Positions 1 through 7,071 of a stretch of DNA of 14,332 nt are shown here, piece after piece. The stretch covers positions 1 to 14,332 of the forward strand of contig JAHHTE010000036.1 of NCBI GenBank assembly GCA_020024815.1. The letters are read 5' to 3'. Each line of letters starts with the position of its first letter. The stretch's first letter is position 1. This DNA is from Mailhella sp. GTDB taxonomy: Bacteria; Desulfobacterota; Desulfovibrionia; Desulfovibrionales; Desulfovibrionaceae. The position numbers and the translations under genes are program-made. The notes under the pieces were generated by a model. That model saw only the letters and a program-made list of their open reading frames with translations, ran no database searches and was not told the DNA's origin.

Positions 1-42
1 AATAATTATGAATAAATAATTTTGTAATTATTATAATATGAT

Positions 43-111
43 AAGGGAATAAGTTTCTTGCTTTCTATAAAAAAGAAAGTAAAAGAGGATTTATTCCCTT
101 TGCTTTTTTTT
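43..111 (+). terminator. Long hairpin plus T-run, terminator of an off-window upstream gene
   Basis: The arms 43-52 (AAGGGAATAA) and 91-100 (TTATTCCCTT) are perfect complements. A second, inner stem pairs 58-66 with 74-82 around the loop 67-73. A T-run follows at 104-111. This looks like a rho-independent terminator for a + strand gene ending before the window. The rest of 1-221 is very AT-rich; it holds many -10-like strings, such as TATAAT at 149-154, but none has a convincing -35 partner, so no tsaE promoter is called. Confidence 0.65.
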
Positions 112-221
112 CATTCTAGTTTAAAGATTAATTTTCTTATAAATAATCTATAATAAAAATATTTCAAATATAATAAATTATAATTAGATAATAGTATAAA
201 CGAGTTTTTAAAGGTTTTAGT

Positions 222-782
222 ATGGAAATAATATTAGAAACATTAGAAGATACGGAAAATTTTGGAAAAGCCTTAGCAAAAACATTATTAATACAACAAG
301 AAAAAGGTAAGCTTGTAAATACAATATATCTTTTTGGCGAAATGGGTGTAGGAAAAACAACATTAACACGTTCTTTTGTTGGTTCATTACCAAATGCAGA
401 AAATGCTGAAATAGCAAGTCCAAGTTTTACCTTATGCCATGAATATCCTACTAAGCCTGAAGTATATCATGCCGATCTTTATCGTTTGTCAAATGAATGT
501 GAACTTCCAGAAGAATTGCAAAATTTAGGAAAAAAAATTGTCTTGTTAATTGAGTGGCCAGAGAGGCTAAGTCTTGAAGTTAGGGTAAAAAATCGTTTAG
601 ACATTTGTTTAAAATTATTAAATGATAAAAATGTCAAAAAAAGTTCTCTTGAAAATATGGACAATTTAGACAACTTATGCGAAAAAAAAAGGCAAGTAAC
701 AGTTTTTGCTCATGGTGATATAGCTAGTGAGTTTGAAACTGAATTACAAAAACATTTACAAAATTGTTTTTTATTGAAATAG
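222..782 (+). CDS. tsaE: TsaE, ATPase subunit of the tRNA t6A-modification complex
   Basis: TsaE is the small P-loop ATPase that works with TsaB and TsaD to place threonylcarbamoyl on A37 of ANN-decoding tRNAs in the cytoplasm. Family marks visible here are the Walker A loop GEMGVGKTT (residues 39-47), the switch-like SPSFT (66-70), HADLYRL (83-89) and EWPE (111-114). At 186 residues it is longer than the roughly 150-160 usual for the family. The excess sits at about residues 133-156, a Lys/Asn/Glu-rich insert between the last beta strands (RLDICLKLL and RQVTVFAHG). AAGG at 211-214, seven bases before the ATG, supports this start. It is followed 81 bases later by lysC on the same strand and could be co-transcribed with it. 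The identification is firm; only the meaning of the insert is open. Confidence 0.93.
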   Translation: MEIILETLEDTENFGKALAKTLLIQQEKGKLVNTIYLFGEMGVGKTTLTRSFVGSLPNAENAEIASPSFTLCHEYPTKPEVYHADLYRLSNECELPEELQNLGKKIVLLIEWPERLSLEVRVKNRLDICLKLLNDKNVKKSSLENMDNLDNLCEKKRQVTVFAHGDIASEFETELQKHLQNCFLLK

Positions 783-863
783 ACAAGAAATTAAATGTTT
801 TTATGGAATTATTTTGAATAATTTATACGGCATGGTTTGATCTATGCCAATATAGGAAAAAGC

Positions 864-2087
864 ATGAAAATATTGGTTCAAAAATTTGGTGGTTCATCTG
901 TTGCTGACCTTGAATGCATGAAAAAAGTGCGTGCAAAGGTAACAAAAGCAGTGGCAGAGGGGTATAAAGTTGTAGTTGTTTTATCTGCTCGCTCTGGACA
1001 AACCAATAAGCTTTTGGAAATGGCGTATCAATGGTCTGATGAGCCTCTTCCTGCAGAGCTTGACGTTCTTCTTGCTACTGGTGAGCAAGAGTCCATAGCT
1101 CTTTTTACCATGCTTTTACATGATGAAGGAATAAAAGCTCGTTCTATGGTTGGGTATCAAGTACCTATACTTACAGATACTTCGCATACCTCTGCTCGTA
1201 TTATTTCTATTCAAGCTGATTATTTTCGTTCTCAACTTGAAGATTATGATGTTATTGTTATGGCTGGCTTTCAGGGAGTTAGCACAGAAAATAGAATTAC
1301 AACCTTAGGTCGTGGTGGTTCTGATACTTCTGCTGTTGCTATTGCAGCTGCACTTGGATCTGTTGATTGCCATATTTATACTGACGTTGACGGTGTTTAT
1401 ACTACTGACCCTCGCTTAGTTCCTAAGGCAACAAAAATACCTAAAGTAACCTATGAAGAAATGTTAGAAATGGCATCTATGGGGGCTAAGGTATTGCAAA
1501 TTAGGTCAGTAGAGTTTGCAAAAAAATATAAAGTACCTGTTTGGGTACGCTCTACATTTAGTGAAGATGAAGGAACACTCGTTACGCAGGAGGACGAATC
1601 TATGATGGAATCAGTTATGGTTTCTGGTGTTGCATTTGACAGAGACCAAGTTAGAGTAACAGTTTTGGGAATACCAGATAAACCAGGTATTTCTGCTGCT
1701 CTTTTTGCACCTTTAGCAGAACATGACATTTTAGTGGATATGATTGTGCAAAAAGCTAGCCGTGAAGGTATCACAGACATGACTTTTACTGTTTCCCGTA
1801 AAGATTTGAAACGTGCTTTAGCTTTATCTGAACAAGTTTGTAAAGAAATTGGTGGGGAAGGCGTTGAGTACGATGGAGAAATTTCAAAAGTTTCTGTTAT
1901 TGGTGTAGGTATGCGTAATCATAGTGGTGTTGCTGCAATGGCTTTTGAAGCTCTTTATAAAGCAGATATTAATATTCTTATGATTAGTACATCTGAAATT
2001 AAAATTTCTTGTATTGTTCGTGAAGATCAACTTGAAAAGGCAGTACAAACTTTACACACTACTTTTGGACTTGATGGCATAATATAA
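864..2087 (+). CDS. lysC: Aspartokinase (monofunctional, two ACT domains)
   Basis: This enzyme phosphorylates L-aspartate to aspartyl-4-phosphate, the first committed step to lysine, threonine, methionine and diaminopimelate. The kinase domain has KFGGSSV (residues 7-13), GRGGSDTSA (149-157) and the downstream YTDVDGVYTTDPR segment. Two ACT domains follow, starting near V263 (VTVLGIPDKPG) and V343 (VSVIGVGMRNHSG), and are the expected site of feedback inhibition by lysine and/or threonine. An open frame extends upstream to a TTG at 837, but ATG 864 has AGGA at 854-857 and gives 407 residues beginning right at the conserved MKILVQKFGG, so 864 is preferred. The TAA stop overlaps the cimA ATG by one base, implying translational coupling. 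An internal start is annotated separately. No lysine riboswitch is visible upstream, where there is room for only 81 bases. Confidence 0.95.
   Translation: MKILVQKFGGSSVADLECMKKVRAKVTKAVAEGYKVVVVLSARSGQTNKLLEMAYQWSDEPLPAELDVLLATGEQESIALFTMLLHDEGIKARSMVGYQVPILTDTSHTSARIISIQADYFRSQLEDYDVIVMAGFQGVSTENRITTLGRGGSDTSAVAIAAALGSVDCHIYTDVDGVYTTDPRLVPKATKIPKVTYEEMLEMASMGAKVLQIRSVEFAKKYKVPVWVRSTFSEDEGTLVTQEDESMMESVMVSGVAFDRDQVRVTVLGIPDKPGISAALFAPLAEHDILVDMIVQKASREGITDMTFTVSRKDLKRALALSEQVCKEIGGEGVEYDGEISKVSVIGVGMRNHSGVAAMAFEALYKADINILMISTSEIKISCIVREDQLEKAVQTLHTTFGLDGII
1588..1604 (+). promoter_or_regulatory. Strong internal Shine-Dalgarno inside lysC
   Basis: AGGAGG at 1588-1593 is followed by eight bases and then ATG 1602-1604, in frame with lysC. 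It is the best Shine-Dalgarno match I noticed in the window, clearly stronger than those at the annotated gene starts. It is encoded by the consecutive codons CAG GAG GAC, whereas the AT-rich neighbourhood mostly uses CAA, GAA and GAT. Confidence 0.6.
1602..2087 (+). CDS. Putative aspartokinase beta subunit from internal in-frame start
   Basis: Starting at ATG 1602 (codon 247 of LysC) the same frame gives a 161-residue protein beginning MMESVMVSGVAF. It consists almost exactly of the two ACT domains (full-length residues 263 onward). In Bacillus subtilis aspartokinase II and Corynebacterium glutamicum LysC, a nested in-frame start makes a regulatory beta subunit of about this size, giving an alpha2beta2 enzyme. 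The perfect AGGAGG eight bases upstream is direct sequence support; separate translation is inferred. It shares the lysC stop and therefore the one-base overlap with cimA, so ribosomes starting here could also feed cimA translation. Confidence 0.5.
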   Translation: MMESVMVSGVAFDRDQVRVTVLGIPDKPGISAALFAPLAEHDILVDMIVQKASREGITDMTFTVSRKDLKRALALSEQVCKEIGGEGVEYDGEISKVSVIGVGMRNHSGVAAMAFEALYKADINILMISTSEIKISCIVREDQLEKAVQTLHTTFGLDGII

Positions 2088-3748
2088 TGGATTTTTATAT
2101 TTATGATACAAGCTTAAGAGATGGCTCGCAAAGTGAAGATGTGCAATTAAGCACACCTGATAAAATCAAAATCGCTTTGCGTCTTGATGAGTTTGGTGTG
2201 CAATGTATTGAAGGGGGTTGGCCTGGTGCTAATCCTGTTGATAATGAATTTTTTGAAGAAATAAAAAAATATTCTTTGAAAAATACTAAAATTGCAGCCT
2301 TTGGTAGTACACATCATGCTAATTATAAGGCAGAAGATGATCCTACAATGCGGGCTTTGGTTGCAGCACAAGTTCCTGTTATAACTATTTTTGGTAAATC
2401 TAGTGAAAAACATGCTCTTGATGCGTTGCGTGTAAGCCCTGAAAGAAATCTTGAGATTATTCATGATTCTGTTGCTTTTTTAAAGCAACACGCTGAAACA
2501 GTATTTTTTGACGCAGAACATTTTTTTGATGGATATAAAGCGAATAAAGAATATGCTCTTGCTGTTTTAAAAAATGCGTATAAAGCAGGTGCAGATACGC
2601 TTGTATTATGTGATTCTAATGGTGGAACTTTGCCTTCTGAAGTTACAGAAATTGTGCAAATCTTAAAAAAGGAATTACCACAAGCAAAGTTTGGTATTCA
2701 TGCACACAATGATTGTGAGCTTGCTGTTGCTAATAGTATTGCAGCATTGCAAGCTGGTGCTATACATGTGCAAGGAACTATGAATGGAGTAGGCGAACGA
2801 TGTGGTAATGCAAATCTTTGTTCCATTATTCCTGTTATTGAGTTAAAGCTTGGAAAAAGCTGTTTACCTGATAAGGCTATGCTCAATAATCTTACAGCAA
2901 CTTCTGCTTATGTGTATGAAGTAATGAATATGAAACCTTTTGCTCGTCAAGCTTTTGTAGGAAAATCTGCTTTTGCTCATAAAGGTGGCGTGCATGTAAG
3001 TGCTATTAATCGTGATTCCACTCTTTATGAACATATTATGCCAGAACAAGTAGGCAATAGCCAACGTGTTCTTATTACAGAGCTTGCAGGTAGAAGTAAC
3101 ATTGTTAGTCTTGCACGCCGTTTTGGTTTTCATTTAGATAAAGATGAACCAGTGGTAAAAGGGCTTTTCCATGAACTTAAAACAAAAGCAAGTCTTGGAT
3201 ATGATTATGCTGCTGCTGAAGCAAGTATGGAATTGCTTTTACTTAGAAAACTTGCACAACGTGGTGTACGGGATTTTTTCAATCTTAAAAGTTTACGTGT
3301 ATTAGAAACAAAAAATGCAAATGGTAGTCCAATGGCAGAAGCTACTGTGGCAGTAGAAGTTGAGGGTATTGTAGAGCATACAGCTGCAACAGGCAAAGGT
3401 CCTGTAAACGCTATGGATATTGCTTTACGAAAGGCTTTATCTTCTTTTTATCCTCGTATTGCAGAACTTAGTTTACGCGATTTTAAAGTACGTGTTTTAA
3501 CCATTGGACAAGAAAAAAAGGAAAATGAAGAAATTGACCTTTTTAGCAATACACAACAAGATTTAGTGAAAAAAAGTGGTGGTACAGCGTCTGTTGTTCG
3601 TGTTCTTATCGAAAGTGCCGATCAAAATGGAGCATGGGTAACAGTAGGTGTTTCTTATGATATTATAGAAGCAAGTTGGCAAGCTTTAGCTGATTCTGTA
3701 ACCTATAAATTATATCGTGATGAGTGGCGAGACCATAATAAAAAATAA
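2087..3748 (+). CDS. cimA: (R)-citramalate synthase (LeuA/HMGL family)
   Basis: CimA condenses pyruvate with acetyl-CoA to (R)-citramalate, opening the threonine-independent route to 2-oxobutyrate and isoleucine. The catalytic barrel begins with DTSLRDGSQ (residues 7-15); the metal-binding HAHND lies at 205-209, followed by the GTMNGVGERCGNANL signature. A linker with HKGGVHVSA follows, then a C-terminal LeuA-type allosteric domain from about residue 395, the usual site of end-product inhibition. The 553-residue length fits the CimA branch better than 2-isopropylmalate synthase or homocitrate synthase, which are the alternatives. The ATG overlaps the lysC stop (TAATG) and no clear Shine-Dalgarno precedes it, so re-initiation after lysC is likely. 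LeuB at the far end of the window acts later in the same route. Hairpins follow the stop codon. Confidence 0.88.
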   Translation: MDFYIYDTSLRDGSQSEDVQLSTPDKIKIALRLDEFGVQCIEGGWPGANPVDNEFFEEIKKYSLKNTKIAAFGSTHHANYKAEDDPTMRALVAAQVPVITIFGKSSEKHALDALRVSPERNLEIIHDSVAFLKQHAETVFFDAEHFFDGYKANKEYALAVLKNAYKAGADTLVLCDSNGGTLPSEVTEIVQILKKELPQAKFGIHAHNDCELAVANSIAALQAGAIHVQGTMNGVGERCGNANLCSIIPVIELKLGKSCLPDKAMLNNLTATSAYVYEVMNMKPFARQAFVGKSAFAHKGGVHVSAINRDSTLYEHIMPEQVGNSQRVLITELAGRSNIVSLARRFGFHLDKDEPVVKGLFHELKTKASLGYDYAAAEASMELLLLRKLAQRGVRDFFNLKSLRVLETKNANGSPMAEATVAVEVEGIVEHTAATGKGPVNAMDIALRKALSSFYPRIAELSLRDFKVRVLTIGQEKKENEEIDLFSNTQQDLVKKSGGTASVVRVLIESADQNGAWVTVGVSYDIIEASWQALADSVTYKLYRDEWRDHNKK

Positions 3749-3784
3749 TTTTCTTTTTTTATAAAATATCCCATGTCCTCTATA

Positions 3785-3821
3785 AAAAGCGAATTTTCTA
3801 ATTTTAAGAAAGTTCGCTTTT
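3785..3821. terminator. Bidirectional intrinsic terminator after cimA
   Basis: The arms 3785-3799 and 3807-3821 pair over 15 positions with one G-T wobble around a seven-base loop. The + strand 3' side is T-rich (TTTTCTTATGG). The - strand reading is followed by TTTTTATAG. It lies 36 bases after the cimA stop and could stop cimA transcripts, and also MATE transcripts arriving from the right. Confidence 0.75.
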
Positions 3822-3848
3822 CTTATGGTTTTTGAATTTGATGTTTTT

Positions 3849-3943
3849 TTGAGAGGAGAACTTTTGAAAAAGTTCCCCTCTCAAACTCTTCCCTCAAAAC
3901 TTTTTAATAAGCCCTTTTGCGTGCAAAAGAGCTTTTGTTTTTT
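3849..3943 (+). repeat. Composite two-hairpin intergenic element, copy 1 (complete, + orientation)
   Basis: In order, a T-run (3844-3850) is followed by hairpin A (3849-3864 with 3869-3884, one A-C mismatch). Then comes a pyrimidine-rich spacer with CAAAACTTTTTAA at 3895-3907, then hairpin B (3909-3919 with 3924-3934) and a second T-run. The same order occurs in reverse orientation at 7727-7820. Partial copies lie at 7640-7671 and 14282-14332. The spacer AACTTTTT (3898-3905) is complementary to the A right arm AAAAAGTT (3867-3874), so it can compete with the left arm. Confidence 0.6.
3909..3943 (+). terminator. Hairpin B with T-tract (intrinsic terminator shape)
   Basis: The stem 3909-3919 with 3924-3934 has one mismatch (C3913 opposite A3930) and a CGTG tetraloop closed by G-C. 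It is followed by TTGTTTTTTC. This is the part of the composite element that looks like a classical terminator on the + strand, a backup stop for the lysC-cimA transcript. Confidence 0.6.
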
Positions 3944-4005
3944 CTTCATATAAAATGAGGGTATGTTTTTAAAATAATTATAATGGGTTGAATAAGGTAA
4001 TAGTA

Positions 4006-4025
4006 TAAAAATAATTTTAATTATT
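4006..4025 (-). terminator. Weak all-AT hairpin downstream of the MATE gene
   Basis: AATAATT at 4010-4016 and AATTATT at 4019-4025 are inverted repeats. Read on the - strand they are followed by TTTTTAT. It lies 18 bases past the MATE stop. The stem is pure A-T and weak, so the 3785-3821 hairpin may do the real work. The remaining bases between 3944 and 4042 show nothing else convincing. Confidence 0.3.
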
Positions 4026-4042
4026 ATAATGTTGTTAACTTA

Positions 4043-5410
4043 TTATCGACTAATTTTTGCTTTGATTTGTTCTAAGCTTAATGCTTCGAGATGACGAATA
4101 CGAATATTCACAAGAAGGCAAGAACAAGATAAACCTAAAATAAGTCCTATCCAAAAGCCATATACTCCAATAGGTTGAATAATTAAATCTGTATAACAAA
4201 GAATATATCCAATAGGAACACTTGTGATCCAATAGGAAATAAAAGAAATAACAAAAATAGCTTTTGTATCATTGTAACCACGTAAAGCAGAAAGTACAGA
4301 CATTTGGATATTATCAGGAATTTGATATAATGCTGTATAAACCATGATTGAACTTGCAAGAGTAATTACCAATGGGTCATTAGAATAGATATTGGCAATT
4401 TGTTCTCTAAACAGAATAAGAGCCGTAAGACAAATAATTGCAATGTGCATACTTATAATAACAGAAGTTTGTCTAATTTCTTTTGCATGGTTAAGATTTC
4501 CTGCTCCTAAGCTTTTTCCAACTAAAATACTTGTGGCTGTTCCTAAAGAAAGTGGCAACATAAAAATAAGTGAGCTTGTTGTCATGGCAACTTGGTGTCC
4601 AGAAACAGTTGTTTTACCAAGTGGGGAAATGAGCAAAGAAATGAGCGTAAAGGAAGAAACTTCTAAAAGTAGAGCAATAGCAATAGGAAAACCTAGTTTG
4701 CTAATACGTTTAATAACAATCATTTTAGGTTTATCAATTTTTAAAGTTCTGGGACTATTTTTGTGGATATTGTAAAGCATAACGCTAAGCATGATCCAGC
4801 AAACAATGGCAGTAGCAAGTCCACAACCAGCACCACCAAGTTTTGGCATACCAAAATAACCAAATACAAAAATATAATTTAATGGAATATTAGCAAATAA
4901 ACCTATAAATCCTGCCATCATAGCAGGGCGAGTATAACTTTTTGCTTCAATAAAAAATCGACAAACAAAAAATAGTAAAAAAGCTGGCATACCCCATTTT
5001 ATATAATAAAGATAGTTAGATGCAACAATAGCCATTTCTTTTTCTATTTTTGTTGTTTGTAAAAAAAGGTGTGAGGCAAGAGTAAAAATAAGCATAAAGA
5101 AAATTGCACTAGCAAGAGCTATCCAGACACCTTGTCGCCAAAAACGATTTAAACTAACATTTTTTCCTGCACCAATACCTTGTGCTACAAGTGGTCCAAT
5201 AGGAATAAGTAATCCTTGACCACAAACAAGCAAAGGCGTCCATAATGAACCACCAATAGAAACTCCTGCCATTTGTGCTGTTCCAGCTTTACCTGCAACA
5301 ACAGTATCAACAAAGTTCATTGACATTTGTGCTAATTGCCCTAAAACAATAGGGAAACCAAGATATATTAAGGTTTTTGCGTGTTTTTTATAGTTCTCAA
5401 AACTAATCAT
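4043..5410 (-). CDS. MATE-family multidrug/metabolite exporter (NorM-like)
   Basis: This is a polytopic inner-membrane antiporter of the MATE family, which expels cationic drugs or metabolites using Na+ or H+ gradients. The 455-residue length is typical. The N-terminus, with LGFPIVLGQLAQMSMNFVDT near residues 18-37 followed by VVAGKAG, is the standard start of NorM-type proteins, and about twelve hydrophobic segments are spread over two halves. The second half begins near a matching LGFPIAIALLLEVSSFTLIS segment. The start at 5410 is supported by TGGA (complement of 5417-5420) seven bases upstream. It is on the same strand as the purine permease, 241 bases downstream of it, so it may have its own promoter. 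It converges on cimA. The substrate cannot be told from sequence, and no symbol is given because family members differ widely. Confidence 0.9.
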   Translation of the reverse strand: MISFENYKKHAKTLIYLGFPIVLGQLAQMSMNFVDTVVAGKAGTAQMAGVSIGGSLWTPLLVCGQGLLIPIGPLVAQGIGAGKNVSLNRFWRQGVWIALASAIFFMLIFTLASHLFLQTTKIEKEMAIVASNYLYYIKWGMPAFLLFFVCRFFIEAKSYTRPAMMAGFIGLFANIPLNYIFVFGYFGMPKLGGAGCGLATAIVCWIMLSVMLYNIHKNSPRTLKIDKPKMIVIKRISKLGFPIAIALLLEVSSFTLISLLISPLGKTTVSGHQVAMTTSSLIFMLPLSLGTATSILVGKSLGAGNLNHAKEIRQTSVIISMHIAIICLTALILFREQIANIYSNDPLVITLASSIMVYTALYQIPDNIQMSVLSALRGYNDTKAIFVISFISYWITSVPIGYILCYTDLIIQPIGVYGFWIGLILGLSCSCLLVNIRIRHLEALSLEQIKAKISR

Positions 5411-5474
5411 AATTTTTCCAAAGTATGTATGATGTTTATGTAACGTAGCTAATTTGTTTAGAATGTTGAGTGTG

Positions 5475-5496
5475 AATAATACTATATGGTATTATT
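5475..5496. promoter_or_regulatory. Inverted repeat upstream of the MATE gene, possible operator
   Basis: Arms AATAATAC (5475-5482) and GTATTATT (5489-5496) are perfect complements separated by six bases; a further T-G pair could extend them. The site lies 64 bases before the MATE start and has no T-tract on either strand, so it reads more like a protein-binding site than a terminator. No regulator gene adjoins it. Its AT-only character apart from the C-G pair lowers confidence. Confidence 0.25.
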
Positions 5497-5514
5497 ACAA
5501 ATAGAGCTATTATA

Positions 5515-5545
5515 TTAGCTAGATATGTAGGTATTAACTAGATAT
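5515..5545. repeat. Pair of near-identical 12-bp direct repeats
   Basis: TTAGCTAGATAT (5515-5526) and TTAACTAGATAT (5534-5545) match at 11 of 12 positions, with starts 19 bases apart. They lie between the permease stop and the MATE start. They may be tandem binding half-sites on one DNA face or may be chance. I see no clear promoter or terminator in the rest of 5411-5651. Confidence 0.25.
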
Positions 5546-5651
5546 AAAAAAAGAAATATTAAAATATTACCAAAGATTAAGTTTAGCTAAAAAAAGTTGT
5601 GGAAGTGGAATTGTTATAAGTTTAGCATGACGATATTTTGATAACATTTTA

Positions 5652-6953
5652 TTATGATACAATAAAATTAATTAAAAAGCAAATAGAAACAAGCCATAAG
5701 ACAGGGGAAACAGTTTTAATTTTACCAGTGCAGGTTTGAATAATACAATAACTAATAAAGCCAAGTCCAAAACCAGAAACTATACTATATGTAAAAGGCA
5801 TGCTTGCAATAATAAGAAAAGCAGGAAGACTTTCACTTATTTCAGAAAAATCAATTTCTTTAATGTCTTGCATCATAAATGCTCCAACTAAAATTAAACA
5901 AGGAGCAGTTGCAACCGTAGGAATAAGTTCTACAAGTGGAGCAAAAACAAGAGAAATAAGAAAAAGTACAGCACAAGTAAGGGCAACTAAACCTGTTTTA
6001 CCTCCTTCACTAATACCTGTAATGCTTTCTAGATAGCTTGTAACAGGACTTGTTCCAAGCATTGAACCCATAAGTGTTCCTGTTGCATCAGCAATGGTTG
6101 CAGCTTTTAATCCACGAATAGAGCCATCAGGATTTTCCCCAATTTTAGAAGAAAGTCCAATAAAAGTACCCATTGCATTAAAAAGATCTACCATTGTCAT
6201 ACTAAAGAAAACAGAAAGGAAACTTACTTTTAATACATTGCCAAAATCTAATTGCATAAAAGTAGGGGAGATACTTGGAATATTGGTGCTAATAATATTG
6301 TGAATACTTTTAGGTGTTTCACTAAGTCCAAAAAGCATTGAAACAAGAGTAATAGCTAAAATTCCCCAAAGTAAAGCACCTTTTATTTTTTTATGCATAA
6401 GTGTTACAGTAAAGATAAGTCCAAAAATAGCTAAGAGTGTAGACGGGTTAGCAAGATTTCCAAGCATAATCATTGTTGTATCATCTTTTACAGTAATACC
6501 AGCATTTTGAAATCCGATTAGGGTAATAAAAAAGCCAATGCCAGCACCAATAGCAACTTTTAATTGTTTTGGCACAGAAAGCATAATATAGCGAGGAATA
6601 TTAAATGTTGCGATAATAGTAAAAAGAAGTCCAGAAATAAAAACAGCAGCAAGAGCATTTTCCCATGAAAGACCCATACCATGCACAAGTGTATAAGTGA
6701 AAAAAGCATTAACTCCCATGCCTGGTGCTAATGCAATGGGAAGATTTGCAAAAAAACTCATAATAAGTGTTGGTAAAATTGATGCCCAAACAGTTGCAGT
6801 AAATGCTGCTTGCAAAGGCATTCCGCTTTCAGCTAATAAAACAGGATTAACTAATAAAATATATGCCATAGACATAAATGTTGTAAGTCCTGATATTATT
6901 TCAATTTTTATGTTTGTTTGAAATTTGTCTAAATGAAATATTTTATTAATCAT
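5652..6953 (-). CDS. NCS2-type purine permease (AzgA/PbuG subgroup)
   Basis: This is an inner-membrane proton-coupled importer for adenine, guanine or hypoxanthine. It is 433 residues long, normal for the AzgA/PbuG/PbuO branch of NCS2. Family marks in order are the N-terminal EIISGLTTFMSMAYILLVNP segment (about residues 18-37), ALAPGMGVNAFF with the first substrate-facing helix, GTSPVTSYLESITGISEGGKTG near residue 300, and a hydrophobic C-terminus. About 12-14 membrane segments are visible. AAAGG (complement of 6961-6965) seven bases before the ATG fixes the start. It is divergent from the fur-like gene and upstream of the MATE gene on the same strand. Only about 40 bases separate a weak TAGAAT -10 candidate (complement of 6993-6998) from the ATG, and no guanine riboswitch fits. 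The exact base transported is not decidable by eye. Confidence 0.88.
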   Translation of the reverse strand: MINKIFHLDKFQTNIKIEIISGLTTFMSMAYILLVNPVLLAESGMPLQAAFTATVWASILPTLIMSFFANLPIALAPGMGVNAFFTYTLVHGMGLSWENALAAVFISGLLFTIIATFNIPRYIMLSVPKQLKVAIGAGIGFFITLIGFQNAGITVKDDTTMIMLGNLANPSTLLAIFGLIFTVTLMHKKIKGALLWGILAITLVSMLFGLSETPKSIHNIISTNIPSISPTFMQLDFGNVLKVSFLSVFFSMTMVDLFNAMGTFIGLSSKIGENPDGSIRGLKAATIADATGTLMGSMLGTSPVTSYLESITGISEGGKTGLVALTCAVLFLISLVFAPLVELIPTVATAPCLILVGAFMMQDIKEIDFSEISESLPAFLIIASMPFTYSIVSGFGLGFISYCIIQTCTGKIKTVSPVLWLVSICFLINFIVS

Positions 6954-7022
6954 TTATTTTCCTTTAGTTCTTACTAAAAAATATATATTTTTATTCTAAA
7001 ATTAGCGAAAAAAGCATTTAAC

Positions 7023-7071
7023 GTATGTTTAAGTAAAAAGCAAGAATTTGTCTTAGGTTTGACTTACATAC
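7023..7071. promoter_or_regulatory. Spaced inverted repeat between permease and fur-like gene, possible operator
   Basis: GTATGTTTAAGT (7023-7034) and ACTTACATAC (7062-7071) form an inverted repeat apart from two extra T bases in the left arm, with 27 bases between. The right arm overlaps the -35 box of the fur-like gene promoter and the left arm lies on the permease side. It could bind the Fur protein itself or another regulator. It does not match the classical 19-bp Fur box. Confidence 0.3.

Noticed and set aside
217..423. Open frame on the - strand within tsaE, and many similar frames opposite lysC, cimA, purSL and leuB
   Set aside because: They overlap clearly recognised genes, have low-complexity or nonsensical protein content and lack ribosome-binding sites; they are shadows of the real frames.
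837..863. TTG-started N-terminal extension of aspartokinase
   Set aside because: ATG 864 has its own Shine-Dalgarno and starts exactly at the conserved N-terminus; the extra nine residues have no family counterpart.
783..863. Lysine riboswitch or attenuator ahead of lysC
   Set aside because: The gap is only 81 bases and contains just a small hairpin (GGCAT 829-833 with ATGCC 844-848) with no T-tract; far too short for the known lysine riboswitch.
25..4030. Shared 13-mer TAATTATTATAAT at 25-37 and 4018-4030 as a possible PerR/Fur-like box
   Set aside because: In such AT-rich spacer DNA a pure A/T match of this length is unremarkable, and neither site sits at a defined promoter.
4392..4775. 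127-residue + strand open frame within the MATE gene
   Set aside because: It lies antisense inside an intact membrane-protein gene, lacks a ribosome-binding site and resembles no family I know.
6954..7058. Purine riboswitch ahead of the purine permease
   Set aside because: The probable leader is about 40 bases of AT-rich sequence without the three-way junction or conserved loops of purine riboswitches.
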